From an uncultured bacterium (GTDB taxonomy: Bacteria; Fidelibacterota; Marinisomatia; Marinisomatales; UBA1611), in assembly GCA_938092125.1 (NCBI GenBank), contig CALKMQ010000037.1, forward strand, positions 1 to 14,623: 14,623 nucleotides of DNA, given 5' to 3'. Made by a program: the position numbers and the translations under genes. This document shows positions 1 to 7,829 of the stretch, in pieces. The notes below the pieces were generated by a model. The model ran no database searches. It was not told where the DNA came from and saw only the letters and a program-made list of their open reading frames with translations. Position 1 is the first letter of the stretch; the number at the start of each line of letters is the position of its first letter.

Positions 1-284
1 TGATTCCTTAAACTTAAATAATTAACAAGTATATCAATTGAAATATGTTCGTTTTTATCAATAGATATTGCTGAACCAATAGCCGTAGTATAAATAAATA
101 GAATTGTTACAATTTCATTTGCCCCAGTTATAGACTGATTAAGAACATATCTTAAAAAAACGAGAACAAATGTTATTGAAAACACAAAGAACAGCAAACC
201 AATTAAAGTTTTTTCTAAGTACTTACTTATAATTAAGAAATTGTTTTTTATGGATTTTAGAATATGGTTTTTGTTCTTTTTAAT
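1..284 (-). CDS. dctQ: TRAP transporter small permease DctQ (partial, non-canonical start)
   Basis: DctQ is the small four-helix membrane subunit of a TRAP transporter, which moves an organic acid or acid sugar with a sodium gradient. Reading the minus strand from 284 gives about 94 residues with no stop before the window edge. A first membrane helix (about residues 27-44) is followed by RYVLN (45-49) and GANEIV with an acidic E57, then a second helix and the segment DKNEHISIDIL. This order is typical of the DctQ family. The gene follows dctP directly and in the same reading frame. There is no in-frame ATG, GTG or TTG between the dctP stop and the first helix. ATT at 284-282 is the most upstream usable candidate (others are ATT at 263-261 and ATA at 251-249), and a TTG at 197-195 would cut into helix 1. 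Family call is firm; the start is inferred. The large permease DctM presumably follows outside the window. Confidence 0.8.
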   Translation of the reverse strand, partial: MKKNKNHILKSIKNNFLIISKYLEKTLIGLLFFVFSITFVLVFLRYVLNQSITGANEIVTILFIYTTAIGSAISIDKNEHISIDILVNYLSLRN

Positions 285-287
285 GTG

Positions 288-1307
288 TTAGTCTTTTTGC
301 TTAGCAATCTTTTGTGCTTCTTCAATCTCAGCCATGGTAAACATTCCTTTATTTATAAAATAATTATAAACTGGCTTAACCGCCTCCTGAAATGGAATCA
401 AATCTTTTCCGGATATGTAATTTATTTTTAAGTATTTTGATAACATATTTAGATACTCAGACTCTTTTTCTCTATTCATTTGATCGCTTTTAGCAATAGC
501 CTCTTTTGCTACTCTATCAAAAATAATTTTTAAATCAGGTGGAAGCGTATTATACCACTTTAGGTTAACTATGAAAGGATCTGGTCCAGTTGCGTAGTTT
601 GTAACTGTTAGGAATTTTGAAACTTCATACATTTTAAAATCCCATATATTTGATGGTGGATTATCTTGTCCATCAATAACACCGGTTTGTAGTGCTTGAT
701 AAATATCAATAGCTGCTAATTCCTGCGGGTTTGCACCGAAAGCCCGAGCTGTCTGAATGAAAACTTCTTGCATTGGAACTCTCATTTTTAAACCTTTAAA
801 GTCATGTGGAGTTAAAATTGGTTTTTTATTATTTGTGTGAGCTCGAAATCCTTGTGATATCCCTGTTGCCGGAACATGAAAGCCGTTGGTTCTAGACCCA
901 GCGTTTATAGTTTCCATCAAAGAACTGTTCACTAAATTTGATGCTTCATCCCAATTAGAAACAAGAAAAGGAAGCGTGAGTAAATTAAATTTTGGATTAA
1001 CGTCATTAAAAAACCCTCCCCTAGTGCCTTGGAGAGCACCAGTTGAAACAAGGTCCATAAGTTCTCTTTCGTTACCAAGTACGCCACTAAAAAAAAGGTC
1101 TACTTTAATTTTACCATCCGATTCCTTTTCAAGTCTCTCTTTAAAAAAAAGCATTGATTGACTACGTATCGCTGTCTCGGGTTGTTCATTAGAATATTTA
1201 AAAACATACCCCTTATCGCCTGTTGTACACGAATTAAAAAACTGTAGTACTAAACAAAATAAAGCTGAACGTGCAATTTGAAGATATATATTATTTTTTA
1301 TAATCAT
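288..1307 (-). CDS. dctP: TRAP transporter substrate-binding lipoprotein, DctP family
   Basis: This is the extracytoplasmic solute receptor of a TRAP transporter, 339 residues, the usual length for the family. A hydrophobic signal segment ends in a lipobox-like NSC with Cys27, so it is probably a membrane-anchored lipoprotein. Family landmarks are GFRAHTN (R155), GLKMRVP (R176, the expected carboxylate-binding arginine), then ARAFGANP and IYQALQTGVIDGQDNP (202-216). The ligand is expected to be a carboxylate such as a sugar acid, but it cannot be named from sequence. The start at 1307 is preceded by AAAGGG about 10 nt upstream. The gene lies 20 nt after the TIM-barrel isomerase and directly before dctQ, so it belongs to the same long operon as the inositol genes. 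Confidence 0.92.
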   Translation of the reverse strand: MIIKNNIYLQIARSALFCLVLQFFNSCTTGDKGYVFKYSNEQPETAIRSQSMLFFKERLEKESDGKIKVDLFFSGVLGNERELMDLVSTGALQGTRGGFFNDVNPKFNLLTLPFLVSNWDEASNLVNSSLMETINAGSRTNGFHVPATGISQGFRAHTNNKKPILTPHDFKGLKMRVPMQEVFIQTARAFGANPQELAAIDIYQALQTGVIDGQDNPPSNIWDFKMYEVSKFLTVTNYATGPDPFIVNLKWYNTLPPDLKIIFDRVAKEAIAKSDQMNREKESEYLNMLSKYLKINYISGKDLIPFQEAVKPVYNYFINKGMFTMAEIEEAQKIAKQKD

Positions 1308-1327
1308 TCTAAAGCATCCCTTTCTTT

Positions 1328-2194
1328 TTACGAATACAGGTTTTTGAATTTTGTTATCGATGCATTAAATCCATCTTCAAAATTTCCTTCGGTTGGTCTG
1401 TATACACTTTCTAAAGACATGGAACCATCATAACCTATTTGGTTTAATCGTTCTGATATTTTTTGTAGATGAGGTCCCATTTGCCCTTCTCCAAGCGCTA
1501 CACATTTAATTTTTGCTTGATGAATAGCAACTTCAACATCCTTCATGTGAACATGGCCAAGGTATCCGCCTTCCATAGAATCTAATGCATTCTTACTTGG
1601 GTTTTCTCCACAATAAAGAGCGTTTGCTGGATCCCATAAAACTTTTAAATGTTTTGTGTCTAAATCGTCAATTAGCTTTCTGCCTAAGAAACAAGATGTA
1701 ATCATTGCGTTATTTCCAGTTTCTACAACAAGCATGATATCTGATTCTTTTGCGAGGTTAACCACTGGAGTTAAAAGCTCGACTAATTTATTCCAAGCAC
1801 CATCACTAACATTCCATTTCTCTGCTCCGTGCTCTCCAAACAAAACCATTTCTTTTCGAAAACTCATTATTCGAACAAGTGGTGAATTAAGTCTTTTAGC
1901 CATATCAATACATTCTTTTAATTTTTCCATATGGTGATTATAAGTATCATCTCCAATATTAACGTCGTGTACACCAATGCCTGCAAAATTATGACGGGAA
2001 ATGCAAGAGACATCCATACTATACTTTTTTAAAAGCTCTTCTATTTTATCAACTTCAGATTTATCAAAGTCACCAACTTCTTTATCCCACAAATATTGCA
2101 GCTCTGCTTGATCTAAATTGTTTTGACTCATGATCTTTAAAGCATGTTCAAAATCTGTACTGATTCCGTCTGTAATTACACCTAGTTTTGCCAT
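1328..2194 (-). CDS. Sugar isomerase/epimerase, TIM-barrel (AP endonuclease family 2 fold)
   Basis: A 288-residue cytoplasmic TIM-barrel protein of the xylose isomerase-like / AP-endonuclease-2 family, which includes IolE, IolI, IolH, hydroxypyruvate isomerase and OtnI. The four expected divalent-metal ligands can be placed: Glu158 (VVETGN), Asp188 (LWDPANA), His214 or His216 (GHVHMKD) and Glu262 (SLESVYR). The LWDPANA and HVHMKD wording is that of generic sugar-phosphate isomerases/epimerases and does not look like the B. subtilis IolE sequence as I recall it, so I do not call it inosose dehydratase. It may isomerise an inosose, or a keto-acid made by the neighbouring dehydrogenase (an OtnI-like role). 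The start at 2194 has a good GGAAGG ribosome binding site. It lies 28 nt after the dehydrogenase gene and 20 nt before dctP. Confidence 0.85.
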   Translation of the reverse strand: MAKLGVITDGISTDFEHALKIMSQNNLDQAELQYLWDKEVGDFDKSEVDKIEELLKKYSMDVSCISRHNFAGIGVHDVNIGDDTYNHHMEKLKECIDMAKRLNSPLVRIMSFRKEMVLFGEHGAEKWNVSDGAWNKLVELLTPVVNLAKESDIMLVVETGNNAMITSCFLGRKLIDDLDTKHLKVLWDPANALYCGENPSKNALDSMEGGYLGHVHMKDVEVAIHQAKIKCVALGEGQMGPHLQKISERLNQIGYDGSMSLESVYRPTEGNFEDGFNASITKFKNLYS

Positions 2195-2222
2195 TTTTTC
2201 CTTCCTTTATTATTTTAATTAG

Positions 2223-3104
2223 TTACCATTTAACCTTTGTATTTGACATTTTTTCTAACAACTTAACAATAGACCAATTATCACCCTCTGGATACATTGA
2301 AATCCCAGCTTGAAATAATTCATACGCAGCGGCAGCCGTAAACATAGGGACACCATTTTGTTTAGCCATATTCATACTTATTCCGAGGTCTTTATGCATT
2401 GTTGATATGTGGCTTCCTGTGTTTTCAAATTTTCTATCCATTATTAAACTAGCGCAATTTTTAAATAACGGACTACTTACACCACTAGAGCTAAAAACAT
2501 CATAAAGAATTTTACCATCGATTCCCGCTTTGGAACCCAGAACTAATGATTCAAAAATTGCAGTGAAAGTTGCACCAATAAAAACCTGTAAAGATGCTTT
2601 TACGGTTTGGCCATCTCCAATGTTAACACCCACATGAAACATATTTTTTGATATAGATTCTAGAATAGGTTTATATTTATCAAACACTTCATCATCTGCG
2701 GCTGTCATAAGTGTTAATGTCCCTTCGTGTGCTCCCTGTAGACCTCCACTAACCGGACTATCAATCATTTTTATATTGTTTTTTTGCGCAATTTTGTGGG
2801 CAACCCTCACTTCCTCTGGTGTAATAGTTGCTGTTATAATTATCACACCCCTATCTTTTAATCCTGGCGATAACTTTGTAACAACATCTTTCACTTGTTC
2901 ACCATTCATTACCATTACAAAAACAACATCACAAGCTTCGCCCACTTTCTCTACGCTCTCTGCAGCTTCACCACCATTTTTAATCAATTCTTTTAAGCAT
3001 GAATCACGAAGATCATATCCTGTTGCACTATAACCGTTTTTGATTACATTTTTTGCAATACCCATACCCATGTTTCCAAGGCCAATTATTCCTATTTTTT
3101 CCAT
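2223..3104 (-). CDS. NAD(P)-dependent beta-hydroxyacid dehydrogenase, L-threonate dehydrogenase-like
   Basis: A 293-residue soluble dehydrogenase of the 3-hydroxyisobutyrate / tartronate semialdehyde reductase / L-threonate dehydrogenase family. The N-terminal Rossmann motif is GLGNMG (8-13). The substrate motif DSPVSGG (115-121) carries Ser119, and the catalytic lysine is Lys169 in GDGQTVKASLQ. Most family members have Asn four residues after this lysine; here it is Gln173. As I recall, the L-threonate dehydrogenase LtnD also has Gln here, so the subgroup is closer to LtnD than to GarR. LtnD oxidises a C4 sugar acid at C2. The gene lies next to a TIM-barrel isomerase and a TRAP transporter, which fits an acid-sugar module. 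The start at 3104 has AAAGGA about 9 nt upstream. Reduction of malonate semialdehyde, an end product of inositol breakdown, is an alternative role. Confidence 0.85.
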   Translation of the reverse strand: MEKIGIIGLGNMGMGIAKNVIKNGYSATGYDLRDSCLKELIKNGGEAAESVEKVGEACDVVFVMVMNGEQVKDVVTKLSPGLKDRGVIIITATITPEEVRVAHKIAQKNNIKMIDSPVSGGLQGAHEGTLTLMTAADDEVFDKYKPILESISKNMFHVGVNIGDGQTVKASLQVFIGATFTAIFESLVLGSKAGIDGKILYDVFSSSGVSSPLFKNCASLIMDRKFENTGSHISTMHKDLGISMNMAKQNGVPMFTAAAAYELFQAGISMYPEGDNWSIVKLLEKMSNTKVKW

Positions 3105-3136
3105 TTTTACTATTTTCCTTTCAATGTTTTAATAAA

Positions 3137-3895
3137 TTATTTTTCTAAAATTTTTCTTAAACCGTTAACAGATGTTTGATTTTTTTCAAACTGTTCTATC
3201 ATGTCCCCATTTTTAATAATAAAAAACTTATCACTAAGCATAAATGCCTGCTCTATGTTGTGAGAAATGAGAATCACATTAATATTTTGATCTTTAAGTG
3301 AAATAATTTGGTCTACTACTTTATTAGATTCTTTAACTCCTAGAGCAGAAGTAGGTTCATCAAGAATGAGAATTTTTGCTCCAAAATATAGTGCACGCGC
3401 AATTGCGAGTATTTGTCTTTCACCGCCTGAAAGTGTACCAGCTGCTCTTTTAGGGTTTTCTATTTTAATATCAAATTTTTCTAACTCTTCGATGGTCGTT
3501 TGTGTTGCAAACTCTTTATCAAAGGTTTTAAAAAAACCTTTTTTTGTTGGTTCCTGTCCTAAAAAAAAATTCCTATAAATATTCATAATAGGTATAATAG
3601 CTAAATTTTGATATACTGTTGATATACCTGCATTCATTGCTTCCATAGGGCTAGAGAAAGATACAATTTCATCATTAATTTTATAATCCCCTTCATCTTG
3701 CCGAAAGACTCCAGAAATGATATTTACTAATGTTGATTTTCCGGCTCCATTATCACCAAGGATGCAATTAATTTGTCCAGACTTAGTATTCATAGAAACA
3801 TTTTTTAAGGCTTTTACATTCCCAAAGCTTTTATAAATCTTATAAAGGTCTAGTGTGTTAGAATTCATGTATGTACTTTTTTTTAAAACGGCCAT
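3137..3895 (-). CDS. Sugar ABC importer ATP-binding protein (single nucleotide-binding domain)
   Basis: This is the ATPase of the ribose/fructose/inositol-type importer encoded just upstream. It has one nucleotide-binding domain (252 residues), like FrcA, and not two as in RbsA. Visible motifs are Walker A GDNGAGKST (47-55), Q-loop Gln96, signature LSGGERQ (155-161), Walker B ILILDE (175-180) and switch His212 (ISHN). The segment NIYRNFFLGQEP after the Q-loop is usual for this subfamily. The frame opens at 3895, giving a 38-nt overlap with the permease gene. A second ATG at 3868 starts MNSNTLDLYKIYKSFG, which fits family N-termini better and leaves an 11-nt overlap. Neither has a clear ribosome binding site, so the start is undecided. 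The protein would dimerise on the permease at the inner membrane. Confidence 0.93.
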   Translation of the reverse strand: MAVLKKSTYMNSNTLDLYKIYKSFGNVKALKNVSMNTKSGQINCILGDNGAGKSTLVNIISGVFRQDEGDYKINDEIVSFSSPMEAMNAGISTVYQNLAIIPIMNIYRNFFLGQEPTKKGFFKTFDKEFATQTTIEELEKFDIKIENPKRAAGTLSGGERQILAIARALYFGAKILILDEPTSALGVKESNKVVDQIISLKDQNINVILISHNIEQAFMLSDKFFIIKNGDMIEQFEKNQTSVNGLRKILEK

Positions 3896-4853
3896 TAACT
3901 AAAACGGCAGAAACCAACATCACGCCCATAAACACTTGAAACCAATCAGCATCAACACCTGCAAAAATTATTCCTTGTTTGACAATACCAAAAATTAAAG
4001 CTCCTATCATAACACCGATGATTGATCCATACCCACCTGTAAGCAAAGTTCCTCCAATTACAGCTGCAATTATTGAAATAAATTCTTTTTGTTCACCCCT
4101 TAAAACATCAGCACCATTAAAAGTGGTCACTTGAATCACCGCAATAAACCATGCGCAAAAGGCGGTTAACATAAAAAGGGAAACCTTTATTTTTCTAATA
4201 GGTATACCCATTAGTTTTGAGCTCTCTTTTGACGCGCCGGTAGCAAAAACCCAATTTCCTGTTTGTGTTTGGTTTAACACAAAATATCCTAAAAAGACAA
4301 ATAAGAGCCACCAAAATATTGATATAGGAAAATCAACATCAGCTATTTTTATGTTGCTGCTGAAGATTGAATGCATAAAATCGTAACCACTTGATTCATC
4401 AATCCCGCTAATCTGGGTCCTACCAGTGATTAGTTTTGTTATGGCAATGGTTAAACCTCTTATAATAAATAAAGATCCAAGTGTGATAATGAAAGAGGGT
4501 AACCCACTTTTTACGACTGTTAGACCATTGCAATACCCAATAAAAATTGTCATTACTAAAGTCAAAATAGAGGCTAGGGGCATTGGCATATTTGCTTCTA
4601 TTGTCAATAATGTTATTGACATACTTGAGAAACCAATTAGTGACCCAATAGATAAATCAAATTCCCCAGCTATCATTAATAGCGCAACACCTACTGCAAG
4701 AATTCCAATTTCAGATGAAACTTGGAGGTAAGATTTCACGCCATAGATAGATAGAAAGCCGTTATGAGCAAAAATCGCGAAAAACAACCATACAAATATG
4801 AGACCGAGTAAAGCACCTGTCTCTGGTCTTGAAAATAATCTTTTAGATAAAAT
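3858..4853 (-). CDS. Sugar ABC importer permease, RbsC/FrcB type (probable ATT start)
   Basis: This inner-membrane permease belongs to the ribose/xylose/inositol branch of ABC importers and is highly hydrophobic throughout. Landmarks are GEFDLSIGS after the second helix, SGLPSFIITLGSLFIIRG in mid-protein, the coupling-loop segment FATGASKESSKLMGI, and GGTLLTGGYGSIIGVMIGALIFGI near the end. The first in-frame ordinary start is TTG at 4787, which would fall inside helix 1. Upstream the frame stays open and encodes LSKRLFSRPETGALLGLIFV, a typical N-terminus for the family. In that stretch there is no ATG, GTG or TTG. ATT at 4853-4851 overlaps the TAA of the binding-protein gene by one base (TAATT, where TAATG is common), with GGA of AAAGGAA about 8 nt upstream. 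I chose it, giving 331 residues, normal for the family. Function is sure, the start is inferred. Confidence 0.9.
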   Translation of the reverse strand: MLSKRLFSRPETGALLGLIFVWLFFAIFAHNGFLSIYGVKSYLQVSSEIGILAVGVALLMIAGEFDLSIGSLIGFSSMSITLLTIEANMPMPLASILTLVMTIFIGYCNGLTVVKSGLPSFIITLGSLFIIRGLTIAITKLITGRTQISGIDESSGYDFMHSIFSSNIKIADVDFPISIFWWLLFVFLGYFVLNQTQTGNWVFATGASKESSKLMGIPIRKIKVSLFMLTAFCAWFIAVIQVTTFNGADVLRGEQKEFISIIAAVIGGTLLTGGYGSIIGVMIGALIFGIVKQGIIFAGVDADWFQVFMGVMLVSAVLVNGRFKKKYIHEF

Positions 4854-5827
4854 TATCTTGTTCCTTTTTTGCTCAAAGCCAATACATCTTGTGCATTTTT
4901 AATGTTAATTATACTGGGCCCCGTTTCTAGTTTTTGAAATGCGGGGGTATTTTTATTGGTTATATATAGATTCATTAATATTACCGGTAAATACCCTTGA
5001 AGATATTGTTGTTGATCTAAGGCGAAAACGATTTGATTATTCACAATGCCATCAATTATTTCAGGCGTAAAATCAAATGTCGCTAATTTGATTGTTTTTT
5101 CTCTATCAATAGTTTTTAATAAACTCATAATGGGTATTGCTCCAAGCGGACCGAGAGTTAGTATTCCATCTATAGTGTTGTTTGTAGACAGATATGCTCT
5201 AATTGTTTCTCTGGCAACTGATGGATCTGAGGCGTCAATAGGTATTGTTTTCACATCGATATTATTTTCTTTTAAAACTTTTCTAAAACCCTGTTCTCTC
5301 TTATCTAAGCTAATGTTTCCAATTTCATGATTCACACATAGAGCATTTGTAACATTGTATTTAATTAATTCTTTTGCTGCTTTCATTCCTGCTTCATATT
5401 CACTTTGTCCAACATAAGTAAGAATATCAACCTCTTCCATAATCTCGCTACCAGCATTAATTACGATGATAGGTATATCTTTTTTTGATGCAGCTAAAAT
5501 GCTATTCTTTAAAGCTGCTACATCTGGGACAGAAACAATGATACCATCAGGGTTAGTTGAAACGACAGCATCAATTATTTGTGACATGGTTATCATATCG
5601 AAATTTTGTGGTGATTGATAATAAAAATCTATTCCAAGTTCTTTTGCTGCATCTTTAGCGCCATTACTAACTACGCTCCAAAAGGGATCAGTTGCTTGGC
5701 CATGAGTTACCATATTAATAGAAACTTTTTTTAATGGTTTATCTTGTTGTTTTTCTACACCAGAGCAAGATAAGACAATGAAAATAATAATAACGCTAAA
5801 AACATTTCCTTTTTTTGTCTTTAACAT
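4853..5827 (-). CDS. Sugar ABC importer substrate-binding lipoprotein
   Basis: The periplasmic binding protein of the ABC importer, 324 residues, of the Peripla_BP_4 (ribose/galactose/inositol) type. A short charged start and a hydrophobic run end in VLSC with Cys21, so it is probably lipid-anchored. The mature part opens with VSINMVTHGQATDPFWSVV, continues with QIIDAVVSTNPDGIIVSVPD (about 83-102) and VINAGS in the hinge region, and near the end has FDFTPEIIDGI and FALDQQQYLQGYLPV. These all match the family. The ligand cannot be read from sequence. Because the gene follows two iolG-type genes 5 nt after the stop of the second, inositol or a derivative is the most likely substrate. The stop overlaps the inferred permease start by one base. 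Confidence 0.92.
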   Translation of the reverse strand: MLKTKKGNVFSVIIIFIVLSCSGVEKQQDKPLKKVSINMVTHGQATDPFWSVVSNGAKDAAKELGIDFYYQSPQNFDMITMSQIIDAVVSTNPDGIIVSVPDVAALKNSILAASKKDIPIIVINAGSEIMEEVDILTYVGQSEYEAGMKAAKELIKYNVTNALCVNHEIGNISLDKREQGFRKVLKENNIDVKTIPIDASDPSVARETIRAYLSTNNTIDGILTLGPLGAIPIMSLLKTIDREKTIKLATFDFTPEIIDGIVNNQIVFALDQQQYLQGYLPVILMNLYITNKNTPAFQKLETGPSIINIKNAQDVLALSKKGTR

Positions 5828-5832
5828 GTCAT

Positions 5833-6825
5833 TTATACCAAGAACGGAGTATTGTTTAATAATGAATTATTTGCAGCTAATCCTGCTTTAAGAGCATGTA
5901 GTCCGTCATCTGCATCTGCATGGTCAACGAGGTCCCCCCTTATTGATTGTACAAAATTCATCAATTCTTTTATATATGATTGTTCGTATCTATCAATGAA
6001 AAAGTTTTGAGGGTTTGATGATATAAATCCTTCTCTTGTCCCTTTTACAACTTTATTTAAATGTTTATTTTCAACTTTTAAAACTCCTTTTGAACCCAGA
6101 ACTTCGATTCGTTGGTCATAACCATAAACTGCTTTCCTTGAATTGTTAATTGTTGCTAGAACACCATTTTTTAAACTCATATTAATAATAGCTGTATCAA
6201 CATCTTTCGCTTTTTCTATTTCTGGATCAACAAAGCAGCCACCTTTAACATATAATTCAGATATTTCTGATCCAGACAAATATTTTACCATATCAAAATC
6301 ATGAATAGTCATGTCTAAGAATATTCCCCCAGACTTTTTGATATAACTAATTGGTGGCGGTGCAGGGTCTCGAGAGGTTATTTTGATCATATGCAAATCA
6401 CCAATCTCATCATTTAAAATACATCTTTTCAATTCAGAAAAATCCGGATCATATCTTCTGTTAAAACCTATATGTAGATTGAGATTTTTTTTTGCTACTA
6501 GTGACTTAACATCAAGGATTTCTTCGATAGATAAGCCTAAAGGTTTTTCACAAAAAATATTTTTTGTCAACTCTGAAAGACTTTTAATCTGGCTAACATG
6601 GTATTTAGATGGTGAACATATTATAACACCATCAATATCACTTTCATTTAAAAGATCATCAAAATGTTTTGATTGTTTTACACCTAGTTCAGTGAAATTG
6701 TTATCAAAATCTGAAATAGGTTCAATTATAATTTTTAGATTACACTCATTTAAAGAAATAATATTTTCTGCATGTATTTTCCCTATTCTACCTAACCCTA
6801 GAATGGCCAAATTAATTTTTTTCAT
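5833..6825 (-). CDS. iolG: Inositol 2-dehydrogenase (Gfo/Idh/MocA family), first copy
   Basis: Inositol 2-dehydrogenase oxidises myo-inositol to 2-keto-myo-inositol (scyllo-inosose) with NAD, the first step of inositol breakdown in the cytoplasm. The 330-residue protein has the Rossmann motif GLGRIG (10-15), FCEKP with Lys94, GFNRRYDPDF (120-129), the substrate-loop motif SRDPAPPP (151-158) and GGIFLDMTIHDFD (166-178). Lys94, Asp171 and His175 correspond to the Lys-Asp-His catalytic set of B. subtilis IolG. NNSRKAVYGYDQRIEVLGSK later in the protein is also IolG-like. Its ATG overlaps the stop of the preceding paralogue as ATGA, so the two are translationally coupled. The DPAPPP loop makes this the better IolG candidate of the pair. 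A scyllo- or other inositol isomer as substrate is possible. Confidence 0.92.
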   Translation of the reverse strand: MKKINLAILGLGRIGKIHAENIISLNECNLKIIIEPISDFDNNFTELGVKQSKHFDDLLNESDIDGVIICSPSKYHVSQIKSLSELTKNIFCEKPLGLSIEEILDVKSLVAKKNLNLHIGFNRRYDPDFSELKRCILNDEIGDLHMIKITSRDPAPPPISYIKKSGGIFLDMTIHDFDMVKYLSGSEISELYVKGGCFVDPEIEKAKDVDTAIINMSLKNGVLATINNSRKAVYGYDQRIEVLGSKGVLKVENKHLNKVVKGTREGFISSNPQNFFIDRYEQSYIKELMNFVQSIRGDLVDHADADDGLHALKAGLAANNSLLNNTPFLV

Positions 6826-7829
6826 CTTTCTACCATGACAGGTTTGTTTAGCTCTAACGATTTGGTTCCTGCGGTCGCAATATATATTGCATCTAAAATA
6901 TTTTCTGGACCCACGATTGGACTTTTACCACCTACTATACATTTATAAAAATGTTCAAGTTCATTGATATATGAAGATTCATACCTTTCAACAAAAGACT
7001 CTTTAATTTTTGATTTAACGGTTTTTGATTCGTTGCTTAATAAAAATAATCGAGTTGGTTTGTTGTCAATAGATATCATTCCTTTTGAGCCAAAAACTTC
7101 AATTCTTTGATCATATCCAAAATGAGTTTGTCTTGAGCTATCAATAGTGCACAAAACCCCATTCGTAAGCTCTAAGGTAATTATTGCATTATCGATATCA
7201 TTTATGTCTTTTAACCTTGGTTCTATGAAGATAGAACCATTGACATATATTTCTTTTATTTTTTCACCAGTAATAAATTTTAACATATCAAAATCGTGGA
7301 TACAAAGGTCAAACAGCATCCCACCGGACGATTTTAAAAACTTGAATTTTGGGATAGTACTATCGTGATTTGTAATATGTATTATTTGTGTTTTACCAAT
7401 TAGACCTTCTTTTATTTTTTCTTTTAATAAAATAAAATCTTCGTCAAATCTTCTATTTAATCCAACTTGGACAAAGGATTTCTGGATTACCATTAGGTCA
7501 ATGATTTCATTTATTTTATCCTTTGAAAAAGAAATAGGCTTTTCACAGAAAACATGTTTATTGCTTTTAAGGCATTTTTTAATCAGGTTGAAGTGTGTTG
7601 GCGTTGGAGAAGAAATAATAACAGCATTAATATCTTTATCAGAAATAATTTCTTGGGCATCTTCATGTACTGTTATTTCCCCGAGATTTTGAATGAATTC
7701 TATATCTGGTTTTGGGTCAGCTATACTTTTTAAATTCAAAGAAGGCAGTTTTCTACAGATATTTTCAGCATGCATTTTACCTATACGGCCAAGCCCAATT
7801 AGGCCCACATTAATTTTTTGGCTATGCAT
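6822..7829 (-). CDS. Inositol 2-dehydrogenase-like oxidoreductase (Gfo/Idh/MocA family), second copy
   Basis: A 335-residue paralogue of the following gene, with the same layout: Rossmann motif GLGRIG (12-17), FCEKP with Lys97, GLNRRFDEDF (123-132), GGMLFDLCIHDFD (169-181) and SSRQTHFGYDQRIEVFGSKG. The catalytic Lys97, Asp174 and His178 are all present. The substrate loop reads NHDSTIP where the neighbour has SRDPAPPP, so this copy may act on another inositol isomer, such as scyllo- or chiro-inositol, or on an inosose. Its ATG overlaps the repressor stop codon (TAATG), so its translation is tied to that of the regulator. It is the first metabolic gene of the operon. Family assignment is firm, substrate is open. 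Confidence 0.9.
   Translation of the reverse strand: MHSQKINVGLIGLGRIGKMHAENICRKLPSLNLKSIADPKPDIEFIQNLGEITVHEDAQEIISDKDINAVIISSPTPTHFNLIKKCLKSNKHVFCEKPISFSKDKINEIIDLMVIQKSFVQVGLNRRFDEDFILLKEKIKEGLIGKTQIIHITNHDSTIPKFKFLKSSGGMLFDLCIHDFDMLKFITGEKIKEIYVNGSIFIEPRLKDINDIDNAIITLELTNGVLCTIDSSRQTHFGYDQRIEVFGSKGMISIDNKPTRLFLLSNESKTVKSKIKESFVERYESSYINELEHFYKCIVGGKSPIVGPENILDAIYIATAGTKSLELNKPVMVER

Noticed and set aside
886..1161. 91-codon plus-strand open frame
   Set aside because: It is antisense to the conserved central part of dctP, with no sign of a real protein.
1..1307. DctP-DctQ fusion by read-through of the TAA at 288-290
   Set aside because: The frames match, but DctP is a lipid-anchored periplasmic protein while the DctQ N-terminus is expected in the cytoplasm, so a fusion would be topologically awkward. 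Re-initiation at ATT is simpler.
1328..2194. Calling the TIM-barrel protein IolE (inosose dehydratase)
   Set aside because: The metal ligands fit the whole superfamily and the motifs look like generic isomerases/epimerases, so the specific name is not supported.
3862..3877. A fourth operator-like site (core GTATGTAC)
   Set aside because: Only the central 8 bases match; both arms differ, and it lies within the permease/ATPase coding overlap with no promoter.
4785..4787. TTG as the start of the ABC permease gene
   Set aside because: It lies inside the first membrane helix and drops the conserved RPETGALLG segment that is encoded in frame just upstream. No ribosome binding site precedes it.
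6383..6838. 151-codon plus-strand open frame
   Set aside because: It lies antisense within the well-supported inositol dehydrogenase gene, and its translation resembles no family I know.
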